Assembly (NCBI RefSeq): GCF_008923365.1
Contig: NZ_WBMR01000028.1
Coordinates: 1 to 64,000, forward strand
Reading direction: 5' to 3'
From: Actinomadura montaniterrae
Lineage (GTDB): Bacteria > Actinomycetota > Actinomycetes > Streptosporangiales > Streptosporangiaceae
Length of the DNA: 64,000 bases
The first letter of the stretch is position 1, and each line of letters begins with the position of its first letter. Under the pieces are notes generated by a model that made no database searches, was not told the origin of the DNA, and was given only the letters and a program-made list of their open reading frames with translations. This document shows, one piece after another, positions 8,995 through 16,901 of the stretch. A program made the position numbers and the translations under genes.

Positions 8995-10182
8995 TCAGCC
9001 CGCAGAACCGCCGCCGAGCGTCAGCGCGAAGCCGGGCGGGATGACGAGGTCGTCGGGGTTCAGCTCGTCGACGGACGAGTGCCCGAGCCCGAGGACGGCG
9101 GAGTCGAGGCCGCCGCGCATGATGTCCAGGACGTTCTCCACCCCCGCCTGCCCGTTCGCGGCCAGGCCCCACAGATAGGCGCGGCCGATCAGCACCGCTC
9201 GGGCACCGAGCGCGAGGGCCTTGGCGACGTCGCCGCCGCGCCGGACGCCGCCGTCCAGCAGCACCTCGATCTGGTCGCCGACCGCCTCCGCGATGGACGG
9301 CAGCACCCGGATCGTGGCGGGCGTGGTGTCGAGGTTGTTGCCGCCGTGGTTGGACACCGACAGCGCCGTCACGCCGGCGTCCACCGCGCGCTTGGCGTCG
9401 TCGACGCGGGTGACGCCCTTGAGCAGGAACGGCCCGCCCCACTCCTCCCGCAGCCACGCGACGTCCTCCCAGGTGGGAGGCGGCGTCTGCATCCACTCGC
9501 CGTACGCGCCGAAGAACGTCGGCGCGGGCCCGTTCGGCGGCTTGAGGTTCGGGGTGGTGAGGTCGGGGATCCGGCCCTCCTTGGCGAACTTCCACAGCCA
9601 GCCCGGGTGCGGCAGCACGCCGGGCGCGAGCTTCGCCGCCGTCCTGAAGTCGATCTTCTCCGGGATCATGGGGCTGCCCCAGTCCCGGCCGTTGGAGAAC
9701 GACCAGTCGAGCGTGGCGATCAGCGCCTTCGCGCCCGCCTTCTTCGCGCGGTCGAGGCGCTGCACCATCGCGTCGCGGTCGCCGCTCCAGTACATCTGGA
9801 AGAAGACGTTCGGGTTGGCCTCCGCGACCTCCTCCACGGGCTTGCTCGCGAACGAGCTGAGCCCCATGATGACGCCCCGGTTCGCGGCGGCGCGCGCCAC
9901 CGCCACCTCCCCGTCCGGATGCACGGCCTGCACGCCGGTGGGGGAGATGAGCACCGGCATGGAGGTCTCCACGCCCATCACGGTGGTGGACAGGTCGCGC
10001 TCCGCCTTGTGCCCGACGACGCGGGGCGCGAAGCCGAGGTCGCCGAACGCCTTCGTGTTGGCGTCGATCGTCCGGCCGCGCTCCGAGCCCGCGACCAGCG
10101 CCCCGTAGACCATGTGCGGCAGCCGCCTCTTGGCCCGGCGCTGCGCCTCGGCCACGGTCTCGAACCACGGGTTCTTGAACAT
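8995..10182 (-). CDS. mftD: Mycofactocin FMN dehydrogenase MftD
   Basis: This is a 395-residue FMN-dependent alpha-hydroxy-acid dehydrogenase-like enzyme (lactate dehydrogenase/glycolate oxidase fold). It oxidatively deaminates the intermediate made by MftE to form premycofactocin. The ATG at 10182 begins MFKNPWFETVAEAQ and has an AGGAGA site. Family motifs are VLISPTGVQAVHPDGE, LKGVTRVDDAKRAVDAG, SVSNHGGNNLD (with the catalytic His) and LLDGGVRRGGDVAKALALGARAVLIGRAYLWGL for the phosphate of FMN. It follows mftC by 53 nt. A longer open frame runs upstream through mftC, but the start is fixed by the ribosome site and the family N-terminus. Confidence 0.94.
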   Translation of the reverse strand: MFKNPWFETVAEAQRRAKRRLPHMVYGALVAGSERGRTIDANTKAFGDLGFAPRVVGHKAERDLSTTVMGVETSMPVLISPTGVQAVHPDGEVAVARAAANRGVIMGLSSFASKPVEEVAEANPNVFFQMYWSGDRDAMVQRLDRAKKAGAKALIATLDWSFSNGRDWGSPMIPEKIDFRTAAKLAPGVLPHPGWLWKFAKEGRIPDLTTPNLKPPNGPAPTFFGAYGEWMQTPPPTWEDVAWLREEWGGPFLLKGVTRVDDAKRAVDAGVTALSVSNHGGNNLDTTPATIRVLPSIAEAVGDQIEVLLDGGVRRGGDVAKALALGARAVLIGRAYLWGLAANGQAGVENVLDIMRGGLDSAVLGLGHSSVDELNPDDLVIPPGFALTLGGGSAG

Positions 10183-10235
10183 CTCGATGTCTCCTGGATG
10201 GGTGGGCGGGCCGCCGGCCGGCCGCCGGGGAACCG

Positions 10236-11477
10236 CTAGGTCAGCCGCAGCCCGGCCAGCGGGTTCTCCTCGCAGGCGCTCACCGGCGGGCGCTCCGGGC
10301 GGCTGGTCAGCAGCGTGACCGGCACGGGACGGCGGCGCGGCGGCGAGGTGCGGTGCGAGTGGTCGGCGGACGGCTTCGGGATCCCGGCCCGGTCCTCGGG
10401 ACGCTGCGCTAGCAGCTTCTCGCCGTGCCCCTGCACGCACTCGGGGTCGGGGCCGTCCAGCGGCAGGCCGGTGAAGAACTTGGCGGCCATGCAGCCGCCC
10501 TTGCACGTGTCGTAGAAGCCGCAGGACGCGCACGCCCCGCCGGTCTGCGGCTCGCGCAGGTTCTGGAACAGGTCCGACTCGCGCCAGACGCGGGTGAACC
10601 CGCCGGGCTGCCGGATGCTGCCCGCGAGGAACTCGTCGTGGATCGCGAACGGGCACGCGTACACGTCGCCGACCGGGTCGATCAGGCAGACGACGCGTCC
10701 GGCGCCGCACAGGTTCAGGCCCGGCAGCGCCTTGCCGTAGGCGGACAGGTGGAAGAACGAGTCGCCGGTCAGCACGCTGTCGCCGTGCGCGACCAGCCAG
10801 TCGTACAGCTCGCGCTGCTGCTCCTGGCGCGGGTGCAGCTCGTCCCACACGTCCGCGCCGCGGCCGGACGGGCGCAGCCGCGTCAGCCGCAGCTGCGCGC
10901 CGTACTCGTCCGCGATCGCCTTGAACGCGTCCATCTGCGGGATGTTGTGCCGCGTGCACACCACCGACAGCTTGAAGTTCTTCATCCCCGCGTCGCGCAG
11001 GTTCCGCATCGCGCGGATCGCGGTGTCGTAGGACCCGGGACCGCGGACCGCGTCGTTGACCTCGGGCGTCGCGCCGTCCAGCGAGATCTGCACGTCCACG
11101 TAGTCGTTGGCGGCGAGCCGCTCGGCGACCTCCGGGGTGATCCGGACGCCGTTGGTGGAGAACTTCACGCCCACGTGGTGCGCGGTGGCGTAGTCCAGCA
11201 GCTCCCAGAAGTCCGGCCGGACGGTCGGCTCGCCGCCGCCGATGTTGACGTAGAAGACCTGCATGGCCTCCAGCTCGTCGATGACCGCCTTGCACTCCTC
11301 GGTGCTCAGCTCGCGCGGGTCGCGCCGCCCCGAGCTGGACAGGCAGTGCGCGCACGACAGGTTGCAGGCGTAGGTGAGCTCCCAGGTCAGGCAGATCGGC
11401 GCGTCGAGCCCGTACTCGAACAGGTCGACCAGCCGCGTCCCGGACCGCTGCGCGGGGTTGTGCGGGGCGAGCGTCAT
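10236..11477 (-). CDS. mftC: Mycofactocin radical SAM maturase MftC
   Basis: This is a 413-residue radical SAM-SPASM enzyme that decarboxylates and then cross-links the C-terminal Val-Tyr of MftA. The cluster motif CNLSCAHC supplies C38, C42 and C45. NIGGGEPTVRPDF and QISLDGATPEVNDAVRG are the usual SAM-binding stretches. The SPASM domain is Cys-rich (LNLCGAGRVVC, YACPF, CASCGFYDTCKGGC). The tail ends VSACEENPLAGLRLT. The ATG at 11477 overlaps the mftB stop (ATGA), so B and C are translationally coupled, as expected for a maturase and its peptide-binding partner. Confidence 0.96.
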   Translation of the reverse strand: MTLAPHNPAQRSGTRLVDLFEYGLDAPICLTWELTYACNLSCAHCLSSSGRRDPRELSTEECKAVIDELEAMQVFYVNIGGGEPTVRPDFWELLDYATAHHVGVKFSTNGVRITPEVAERLAANDYVDVQISLDGATPEVNDAVRGPGSYDTAIRAMRNLRDAGMKNFKLSVVCTRHNIPQMDAFKAIADEYGAQLRLTRLRPSGRGADVWDELHPRQEQQRELYDWLVAHGDSVLTGDSFFHLSAYGKALPGLNLCGAGRVVCLIDPVGDVYACPFAIHDEFLAGSIRQPGGFTRVWRESDLFQNLREPQTGGACASCGFYDTCKGGCMAAKFFTGLPLDGPDPECVQGHGEKLLAQRPEDRAGIPKPSADHSHRTSPPRRRPVPVTLLTSRPERPPVSACEENPLAGLRLT

Positions 11478-11761
11478 GGGGTCCTTTCCACGAGCATGGA
11501 GGAGCCGGCGAGGGCGCCGAGCGCCGCGCCGAACCTCGGCAGGTCCGCCGCGGGCACTCCGGCGCGCGCGCACGCCTCCCGGGCGGTGGGCGCCTCCCCG
11601 AGGGACCGGACGACCTCCAGCAGCCGGCGGTCCTTCAGGAACGACAGCTTGCGCGTCCCGAAGTGGTAGAGGAGCGCGCCGAAGGGCTCGGGCCGCACCG
11701 AGACCTGCGGGTGCAGGTCCCAGGCGCGGTCGAGGTCGAGGTCCGGCACGGGCTGGGTCAT
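11474..11761 (-). CDS. mftB: Mycofactocin peptide chaperone MftB
   Basis: This 95-residue RRE/PqqD-like protein binds the MftA leader and presents it to MftC. Characteristic segments are DLDRAWDLHPQVSVRPEPFGALLYHFGTRKLSFLKD, here read as two pieces (the HPQVSVRPEPFGALLYHF core and RKLSFLKDRRLLEVV), followed by a winged-helix-like C-terminal half. It starts 10 nt after mftA and overlaps mftC by 4 nt. Size and order are standard for the system. Confidence 0.94.
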   Translation of the reverse strand: MTQPVPDLDLDRAWDLHPQVSVRPEPFGALLYHFGTRKLSFLKDRRLLEVVRSLGEAPTAREACARAGVPAADLPRFGAALGALAGSSMLVERTP

Positions 11762-11771
11762 GGCGTGCGGC

Positions 11772-11891
11772 CTAGTAGACGCCGCACATGCCGTCGATCG
11801 AGACCTCCTCGATCAGCGACTCCGCGACGTCGACGTCCTGGGCGCGGTCGTCGGCCTCCGCGGCCTGGTTCTCCGGAGCGTTGCTCTCCAT
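11772..11891 (-). CDS. mftA: Mycofactocin precursor peptide MftA
   Basis: This 39-residue ribosomally made precursor is easily missed because of its size. A strong AAGGAGG site precedes the ATG at 11891. The leader is acidic (ENQAAEADDRAQDVDVAES). The C-terminus reads IEEVSIDGMCGVY, with the invariant IDGMCGVY end whose final Val-Tyr becomes the redox cofactor. The gene is the first of the minus-strand operon A-B-C-D-E-F. It sits 138 nt from the divergent mftG, so its promoter must lie in that gap. Confidence 0.96.
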   Translation of the reverse strand: MESNAPENQAAEADDRAQDVDVAESLIEEVSIDGMCGVY

Positions 11892-11970
11892 GGGTCCTCC
11901 TTCGTGCGGCGTGCGACGGCCCGGCCGCCCCGGCGCGCGGTGCGGCTCGTACCATCGGTCCTGGACGGAT

Positions 11971-11986
11971 ACTAAATGCATCGAGT
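11971..11986. promoter_or_regulatory. Candidate MftR operator between mftA and mftG
   Basis: In the only AT-rich spot of the 138-nt divergent gap lies ACTnnATGCATnnAGT, a 16-bp dyad with 12 matching positions centred on ATGCAT. ACT...AGT arms are common in TetR-family operators, and a TetR-type mftR is two genes away. The site is placed to control both mftA and mftG. The assignment is inference from symmetry and position. Confidence 0.4.
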
Positions 11987-12009
11987 GCCATAAAGGAAGG
12001 TCCCGCCCC

Positions 12010-12033
12010 ATGATCCGCCGGAATCCCGGGTGA
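12010..12033 (+). other. Possible 7-codon leader ORF overlapping mftG start
   Basis: An ATG at 12010, preceded by AAAGGAAGG about 11 nt upstream, opens a mini-ORF coding MIRRNPG. Its TGA overlaps the GTG of mftG as GTGA. The better ribosome site belongs to this mini-ORF and none stands directly before the mftG GTG, so mftG may be translated by coupling to the leader. It could also be chance. Confidence 0.35.
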
Positions 12034-13562
12034 GCACGCCCGTCCCGCGCCGGCCCGACGTCCTCGTGGTGGGGGCGGGCGGCAGCGGGGCCGTCCTCGC
12101 GGCCCGGCTCAGCGAGGACCCCGGCTGCGAGGTGCTGCTCGCCGAGGCCGGGCCCGTCCCGCCCGCGCGCGCGGACTTCCCCGGCGGGCTGCTGGACGCC
12201 CGCCTCGTCCCCGGCGCGCAACCAGGGAACCCGGCCGTCCGGACGTTCCCGGCCCTCCTCGCGCCCGGCCTGCCCTACGCGGCGGCGCGCGGGCGGTTCC
12301 TCGGCGGGTCCACCACCGTCAACGGCGGCTACTTCGTCCGGGCGCGGCGCGAGGACTTCGACCGCTGGTCCGCCCACGGCGACCTGTGGTCCTACGACCG
12401 GGTGCTGCCGGCCATGCGGGCGCTGGAGAGCGACCTCGACTTCGGCGCCACCGCCCTGCACGGCGGCGACGGCCCGATCCCGGTCCGCCGCACCGACCTG
12501 AGCCATCCCGCCGCCGCCGCGTTCCGGGACGCCGCCCGCGCCCTCGGACATCCCGACGATCCCGACAAGAACGCGCAGGCCGCGCCCGGTTTCGGGCCCG
12601 TGCCGTCGAACACCGTGGACGGCCGGCGGATCAACACCGGGATCGCCTACCTCCTCGGCGAGGCGGCCCGCCGCCCCAACCTCACCGTCCTCGGCGACTG
12701 CGCGGTGCGGTCCGTCGTGGTCCGCCGCGGCCGGGCGACGGGGGCCGTGCTCGACCGCGGCGGGCGGCGCACGCTGCTGGACGCGGGCGAGATCGTCCTG
12801 TGCGCCGGCTCGCTCTCCTCGCCCCACCTGCTGCACCTGTCCGGCATCGGCCCGGCCGACGACCTCGCCGCGCACGGCATCCCCGCCGTCCACGACCTGC
12901 CCGCCGTCGGCGCCGCGCTCAGCGACCATCCCCAGGTCACCGTCGAATGGACCCCGCGGCGCCCGTTGCCGCCGCCGTCCGGCACCTGGCTCGGCGGCGC
13001 CCTCCACCTGCCGTCCACCGGCGGCGCCGCGGCGGGCGACCTGGAGATCCTCCAGTCCCTCGTGCCGGTCATGGGCCTGGTCGGCGGGAAGGCGGCGGTC
13101 CCCGGCGCGCCCCTGCCCTTCCTCGTGTCCGTGCTGGCGCCCCGCACGAACGGGTCGGTCCGCACCGTCTCCGCCGACCCCGACGTCCCGCCGCGGATCG
13201 CCTACGGCTACCTGGAGACCGAGGCCGACCGGCGCCGGATGCGCGAGGCGGTGCGCGCGGCGGCCGCCGTGATCGGCGCGCTCGGCGAGGTCTCCGCCGG
13301 CCCCGCCGAACCCGCGCCCGGACCGCTCGACGACGACGCGCTGCTCGACGCGTGGATCCTCGCCCGGCTCGGCACGTCCCAGCACACCTGCGGGACCGTG
13401 CCGATGGGCGCCGCTGTCGACGGCCACGGCCGCGTACACGGCCTGACCGGGCTCCGCGTCGCCGACACCTCGATCCTCCCGGACGCGCCGCTGCGCGGGC
13501 CCGCCGCCACGGCCGTCCTCATCGGCGAGGTGATCGCCGGGGCCGTCCGCGCGGGCGGCTGA
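12030..13562 (+). CDS. mftG: Mycofactocin GMC oxidoreductase MftG
   Basis: This is a 510-residue FAD enzyme of the glucose-methanol-choline family. The N-terminal dinucleotide fold is VLVVGAGGSGAVLAARL (GAGGSG at about 15-20). GRFLGGSTTVNGGYFVRA is the GMC signature 1 region and AGSLSSPHLLHLSGIGP is signature 2. The C-terminal catalytic His lies in GTSQHTCGTVPMG, with RGPAATAV after it. MftG is thought to re-oxidise reduced mycofactocin and link it to respiration. The start is GTG at 12030. It is divergent from mftA and faces mftR. Confidence 0.92.
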   Translation: MSTPVPRRPDVLVVGAGGSGAVLAARLSEDPGCEVLLAEAGPVPPARADFPGGLLDARLVPGAQPGNPAVRTFPALLAPGLPYAAARGRFLGGSTTVNGGYFVRARREDFDRWSAHGDLWSYDRVLPAMRALESDLDFGATALHGGDGPIPVRRTDLSHPAAAAFRDAARALGHPDDPDKNAQAAPGFGPVPSNTVDGRRINTGIAYLLGEAARRPNLTVLGDCAVRSVVVRRGRATGAVLDRGGRRTLLDAGEIVLCAGSLSSPHLLHLSGIGPADDLAAHGIPAVHDLPAVGAALSDHPQVTVEWTPRRPLPPPSGTWLGGALHLPSTGGAAAGDLEILQSLVPVMGLVGGKAAVPGAPLPFLVSVLAPRTNGSVRTVSADPDVPPRIAYGYLETEADRRRMREAVRAAAAVIGALGEVSAGPAEPAPGPLDDDALLDAWILARLGTSQHTCGTVPMGAAVDGHGRVHGLTGLRVADTSILPDAPLRGPAATAVLIGEVIAGAVRAGG

Positions 13563-13590
13563 CATCCGCGGGGCCGCCGCGCCGCAGGGC

Positions 13591-14232
13591 TTACGCGGAC
13601 ACCGAGCCGGCGCCGTCCAGCACCGCCGAGAGGCCCGCGCTCACCTGCCGCAGCGCCTCGTCCAGCACGTCCGCCAGCATCGTCTCCTCGCCCGACGCCA
13701 GCCAGAACTCGTACGCGGAGACGCAGGCGGACAGCACGACGTTCCCGGCGAGCCGCGGCACCAGCGCCGACACCGGCGCGCCGGTGCGCTCCGCCACGAA
13801 CGCGGTGATCACCGGCCGCCACGACGCGTACCGCAGCGTCGCGTCCGCCTGCAGGGTCGGCACCCCGAGGATCAGCTGCATCCGCTGCCGGTGCCACGGC
13901 ACGTCCTGCGGGTCGAACCGGTTGAACTCGACCACGGCGCTGCGCACCGCGTCCATCATCGGGGCGTGCGGGTCCGCCTCGTCGAGCAGCGCCCGCAGCC
14001 TCCGCAACTGCCCCTCGAAGTCGCCCCACACCAGGTCGTTCTTGGACGAGAAGTAGCGGAAGAACGTCCGCCGCGCGATCCCCGCCGCAGCGGCGATGTC
14101 GTCGACGGTGGTCTCGTCGAACCCCTTGCGGGCGAACAGCTCGAACGCCAGCCGCTCCAGGACGGCCGGCGAGGTCGCGCGCGGCCTGCCCATGGCCCGC
14201 TGGGGGCCGTCCGTGCCGCCTTCCGAGGTCAC
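13591..14232 (-). CDS. mftR: Mycofactocin TetR-type regulator MftR
   Basis: This TetR-family repressor has an N-terminal HTH (LERLAFELFARKGFDETTVDDIAAAAGI, then RRTFFRYFSSKNDLVWGDF) that matches the mycofactocin regulator family. The C-terminal ligand domain is variable. It lies convergent to mftG, at the edge of the locus, and in mycobacteria MftR represses mft genes. The start is uncertain: GTG at 14232 gives 213 residues and ATG at 14193 gives 200. Neither has a clear ribosome site. Confidence 0.88.
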   Translation of the reverse strand: MTSEGGTDGPQRAMGRPRATSPAVLERLAFELFARKGFDETTVDDIAAAAGIARRTFFRYFSSKNDLVWGDFEGQLRRLRALLDEADPHAPMMDAVRSAVVEFNRFDPQDVPWHRQRMQLILGVPTLQADATLRYASWRPVITAFVAERTGAPVSALVPRLAGNVVLSACVSAYEFWLASGEETMLADVLDEALRQVSAGLSAVLDGAGSVSA

Positions 14233-14267
14233 GGCACCAGGGTCCCACGCACCGCGCGCGGCCGCAC

Positions 14268-16136
14268 CTAGAAGACGGGCGTGCCGTCCCGGACCAGCCT
14301 CCAGTTCTCCACGTGGAACGTCTTCGGGTCGATCGTCCCGGCGGCGGACGCGTACGCCACGATCGCCTCCCGGATCGCGACCTGGGCGTTGTAGACCACC
14401 GGCGCCGTCGTGATGTGCGGGAAGCCCCCGCCGCCGGACTGGCGGTAGTTGTTCACCGCGACGACGAATTTCTGGTCGTCCGCGACCGCCGTCCCGTTGA
14501 AGGCGAGATTGCGGATCCGCGACCCTTCCGCCTGGGCGATGTCGATGTCGTAGGTGACGCCGGAGAACTGGTCGTAGTTGTAGTCGGGAAGGTCGTGGGC
14601 GTTCGTCCACGACGCCGGATCGACGGGATCGCCGGCGGCGACCTGCTTGTAATAGCGCGCCGAGTATTCGAGGTAGTCCTTGATCTGCGCGCCCGTCAGG
14701 ACGCTGCCGAGCAGGGTGTTGTCGTAGATGTAGAGCCCCGCGATGTCCTTGATGGTGACCTGCCCGGCGGGAAAGGTCGCGCTGCGGCTGAACGGCGCCG
14801 CGATCGACACCACCGGAAGGGACGCGTATTCGGTGCCCGCCACGGCCTCGGTGACCTTCGCGGTCTGCACCGCGTTGACGTAGTCGAGGATCGCGGTGTC
14901 CTTCCAGCACGACTCCGCCGCCGACATCTCCTCGGTGGACGTCGCCACGACCTGGTTCACGTAGGCGACCACGGCGTCGTGCTGCTTCTTGACGAGTCCG
15001 ACGAGCGCCGGGTCCTCCTGCACGGTGTTGGTGTTCACCGTCGTCGCCGACTTCCCGACGACCTTCCACCGGCCCCGCTCGCGCCGCAGCGTGAGGTCGA
15101 ACACCGACAGCCGCTCGCCCCAGCACTTCGGCTCGCTCATCACCACCGTCTCGCCGGTCGCGTCATTGGTGACGAACCGCTCCGGGACGTCGATGTGCGC
15201 GTGCCCGAAAAGGATCGCGTCGATTCCGGGAACCTGCTGCGCGACCATCGCCGACGCGTTCTCCACCGGAATGTCGCCCGTGTACGACGACAATCCGCTG
15301 TCGCCCGCGTGCGCGCTGACGACCATGACGTCGACGCCCTGAGCCCGCACGATCGGGACCCATTTCTTGGCCGTCTCGACCAGGTCCAGGAAATCGAGCT
15401 TCCCGGACACGTTCGCCTTGTCCCAGATCGCGACGCCCGGATTCGTCAGACCGAGCAGCCCGACCCGGATCGGCGGCTGCCCCGGGACGTGCATCCGCTT
15501 GATGATGTACGGCCGGAAAGCCGGACGGTCCGTGCCCGCGTGTACCGCGTTGGCCGCCAGCACCGGCGCGTCCATCTGGCTGATCCACTTGTTCAGGAAC
15601 GGCAGCCCGTAGTTGAACTCGTGGTTGCCGAGCGCCACCGCGTCGAATCCGATGGCGTTCATCTGCGACGCCATCGGGTGCGTCTGGCCCGTTCTGGTGA
15701 TGGGCTCCACGGTCGCGTAGTAGAAGCCCAGCGGGGTGCCCTGGATGGTGTCGCCGGCGTCGAAGAGCAGCGTGCGCTCCCGCCCGCGCGCGCGGCGGAT
15801 CTGCTTCACCAGGCTCGACACCCGCGCGAGCCCGACCACGTTCCCCGCGCTGTCGCTGTACGCGGCGTCCTTGTAGTAGTCCCAGTTCACCGCGTGGCTG
15901 TGGATGTCGGACGTGCCCATGACGGTGATCGTCACGTCGCGTCCGGCGCGCTTCGCCGGCGTCGCGGCCTCGGCCGACCCGGGCCATCCCGCGAGGGCCA
16001 GCGCGCCCGCCGCCGTCAGCCCGCCCAGCGCCTGCCGGCGGCTGAGGCCGTGCCGGTGGTCCCGGGGACCGCCGCCCGCGTCGTCCGGCACCCGACATGA
16101 ACACCAGCGCGGCGCAGGGCCCTGCGGTTCGTCCAT
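14268..16136 (-). CDS. Tat-exported 5'-nucleotidase/2',3'-cyclic phosphodiesterase
   Basis: This 622-residue protein is of the UshA/5'-nucleotidase family. The start ATG at 16136 has a GGAAGGA site. A long N-terminus leads to a Tat signal, SRRQALGGLTAAGALALAG, ending near AEA. Metallophosphatase motifs follow in order: GTSDIHSH, DAGDTIQG, GNHEFNYG, VVSAHAGDSG and GHAHID, which together bind two metals. The C-terminal 5'-nucleotidase domain contains VNNYRQSGGGGF for the base. It acts outside the membrane in phosphate or nucleotide salvage. A Pho-box was not identified upstream. Confidence 0.9.
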   Translation of the reverse strand: MDEPQGPAPRWCSCRVPDDAGGGPRDHRHGLSRRQALGGLTAAGALALAGWPGSAEAATPAKRAGRDVTITVMGTSDIHSHAVNWDYYKDAAYSDSAGNVVGLARVSSLVKQIRRARGRERTLLFDAGDTIQGTPLGFYYATVEPITRTGQTHPMASQMNAIGFDAVALGNHEFNYGLPFLNKWISQMDAPVLAANAVHAGTDRPAFRPYIIKRMHVPGQPPIRVGLLGLTNPGVAIWDKANVSGKLDFLDLVETAKKWVPIVRAQGVDVMVVSAHAGDSGLSSYTGDIPVENASAMVAQQVPGIDAILFGHAHIDVPERFVTNDATGETVVMSEPKCWGERLSVFDLTLRRERGRWKVVGKSATTVNTNTVQEDPALVGLVKKQHDAVVAYVNQVVATSTEEMSAAESCWKDTAILDYVNAVQTAKVTEAVAGTEYASLPVVSIAAPFSRSATFPAGQVTIKDIAGLYIYDNTLLGSVLTGAQIKDYLEYSARYYKQVAAGDPVDPASWTNAHDLPDYNYDQFSGVTYDIDIAQAEGSRIRNLAFNGTAVADDQKFVVAVNNYRQSGGGGFPHITTAPVVYNAQVAIREAIVAYASAAGTIDPKTFHVENWRLVRDGTPVF

Positions 16137-16310
16137 CGCACGTCCTTCCAAGGCGACCAAGTGAGACGACCCGCAACCATAAGCCCGCCGCGCCGGGCCG
16201 GGGCCGGTGAGAATCCCCGATCCTGGCGGCCGACCTTTGGCAACCCGCGTCCTTGCGCCGCGCCGCCCGGACCAGGTGTGCGACGGCTCTGGCCGGGCAG
16301 AGCACGGGCC

Positions 16311-16847
16311 GTGAGCACCAGTGCGCTGATCGTCGTCGACATGCTGAACCCGTACGGCCACCAGGACGCGGGACTGCTCACCGCGAGCGTGGAACGGACC
16401 ATCGAGCCGCTGCGGCGGCTGCTGGAACGCGCCCGCGAACGCGACGACGTGCGCCTGCTCTACGTCAACGACAACTACGGCGACTTCACCGCCGACCGGG
16501 ACGACCTGGTCCGGCGGGCGATGGACGGCGAGCGCCCCGACCTGGTGGAGCCGATCCTGCCGCCGGACGACTGCGACTTCCTGGCCAAAGTCCGCCACAG
16601 CGCCTTCTACGGGACCGCGCTGGAGTACCTGCTCTCCCGCGAGGGCGTGGAGGAGGTCATCCTCGCCGGGCAGGTCACCGAGCAGTGCGTGCTCTACAGC
16701 GCCCTGGACGCCTACGTCCGGCACTTCAAGATCAAGGTCGTCCGGGACGCGGTCGCGCACATCCACCCCGACCTCGGCTTCGCCGCGCTCCGCATGATGG
16801 ACCTGAACATGCGCGCCAAGATCGTCCCCGCCGCGCAGTGCCTCTGA
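16311..16847 (+). CDS. Isochorismatase-like cysteine hydrolase
   Basis: This is a 178-residue alpha/beta hydrolase-like enzyme of the isochorismatase/nicotinamidase superfamily. The triad is visible: Asp in ALIVVDMLNPYG, Lys in LAKVRHSAFYGT and nucleophile Cys in GQVTEQCVLYSA, with a DAYVRHFKIKVVRDAVAHI core. The start is GTG at 16311. It is divergent from the nucleotidase with 174 nt between starts, and just upstream of the WYL regulator. The substrate is not predictable: nicotinamide, carbamoyl or aryl amides are all possible. Confidence 0.82.
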   Translation: MSTSALIVVDMLNPYGHQDAGLLTASVERTIEPLRRLLERARERDDVRLLYVNDNYGDFTADRDDLVRRAMDGERPDLVEPILPPDDCDFLAKVRHSAFYGTALEYLLSREGVEEVILAGQVTEQCVLYSALDAYVRHFKIKVVRDAVAHIHPDLGFAALRMMDLNMRAKIVPAAQCL

Positions 16848-16901
16848 CCCGGCGGGGACCGGCGGCCGGGGGCGTTCCGCGGCACGTGGAACGATGAGCG
16901 C

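Noticed and set aside
8995-11355. A single large gene spanning mftD and part of mftC
   Set aside because: The N-terminal portion is out of frame with mftC and lacks any domain. mftD has its own ribosome site and start at 10182.
11772-13565. A ~600-codon minus-strand frame across mftG
   Set aside because: Only its last 39 codons (MftA) are real, supported by AAGGAGG and the family C-terminus. The rest is the antisense shadow of mftG.
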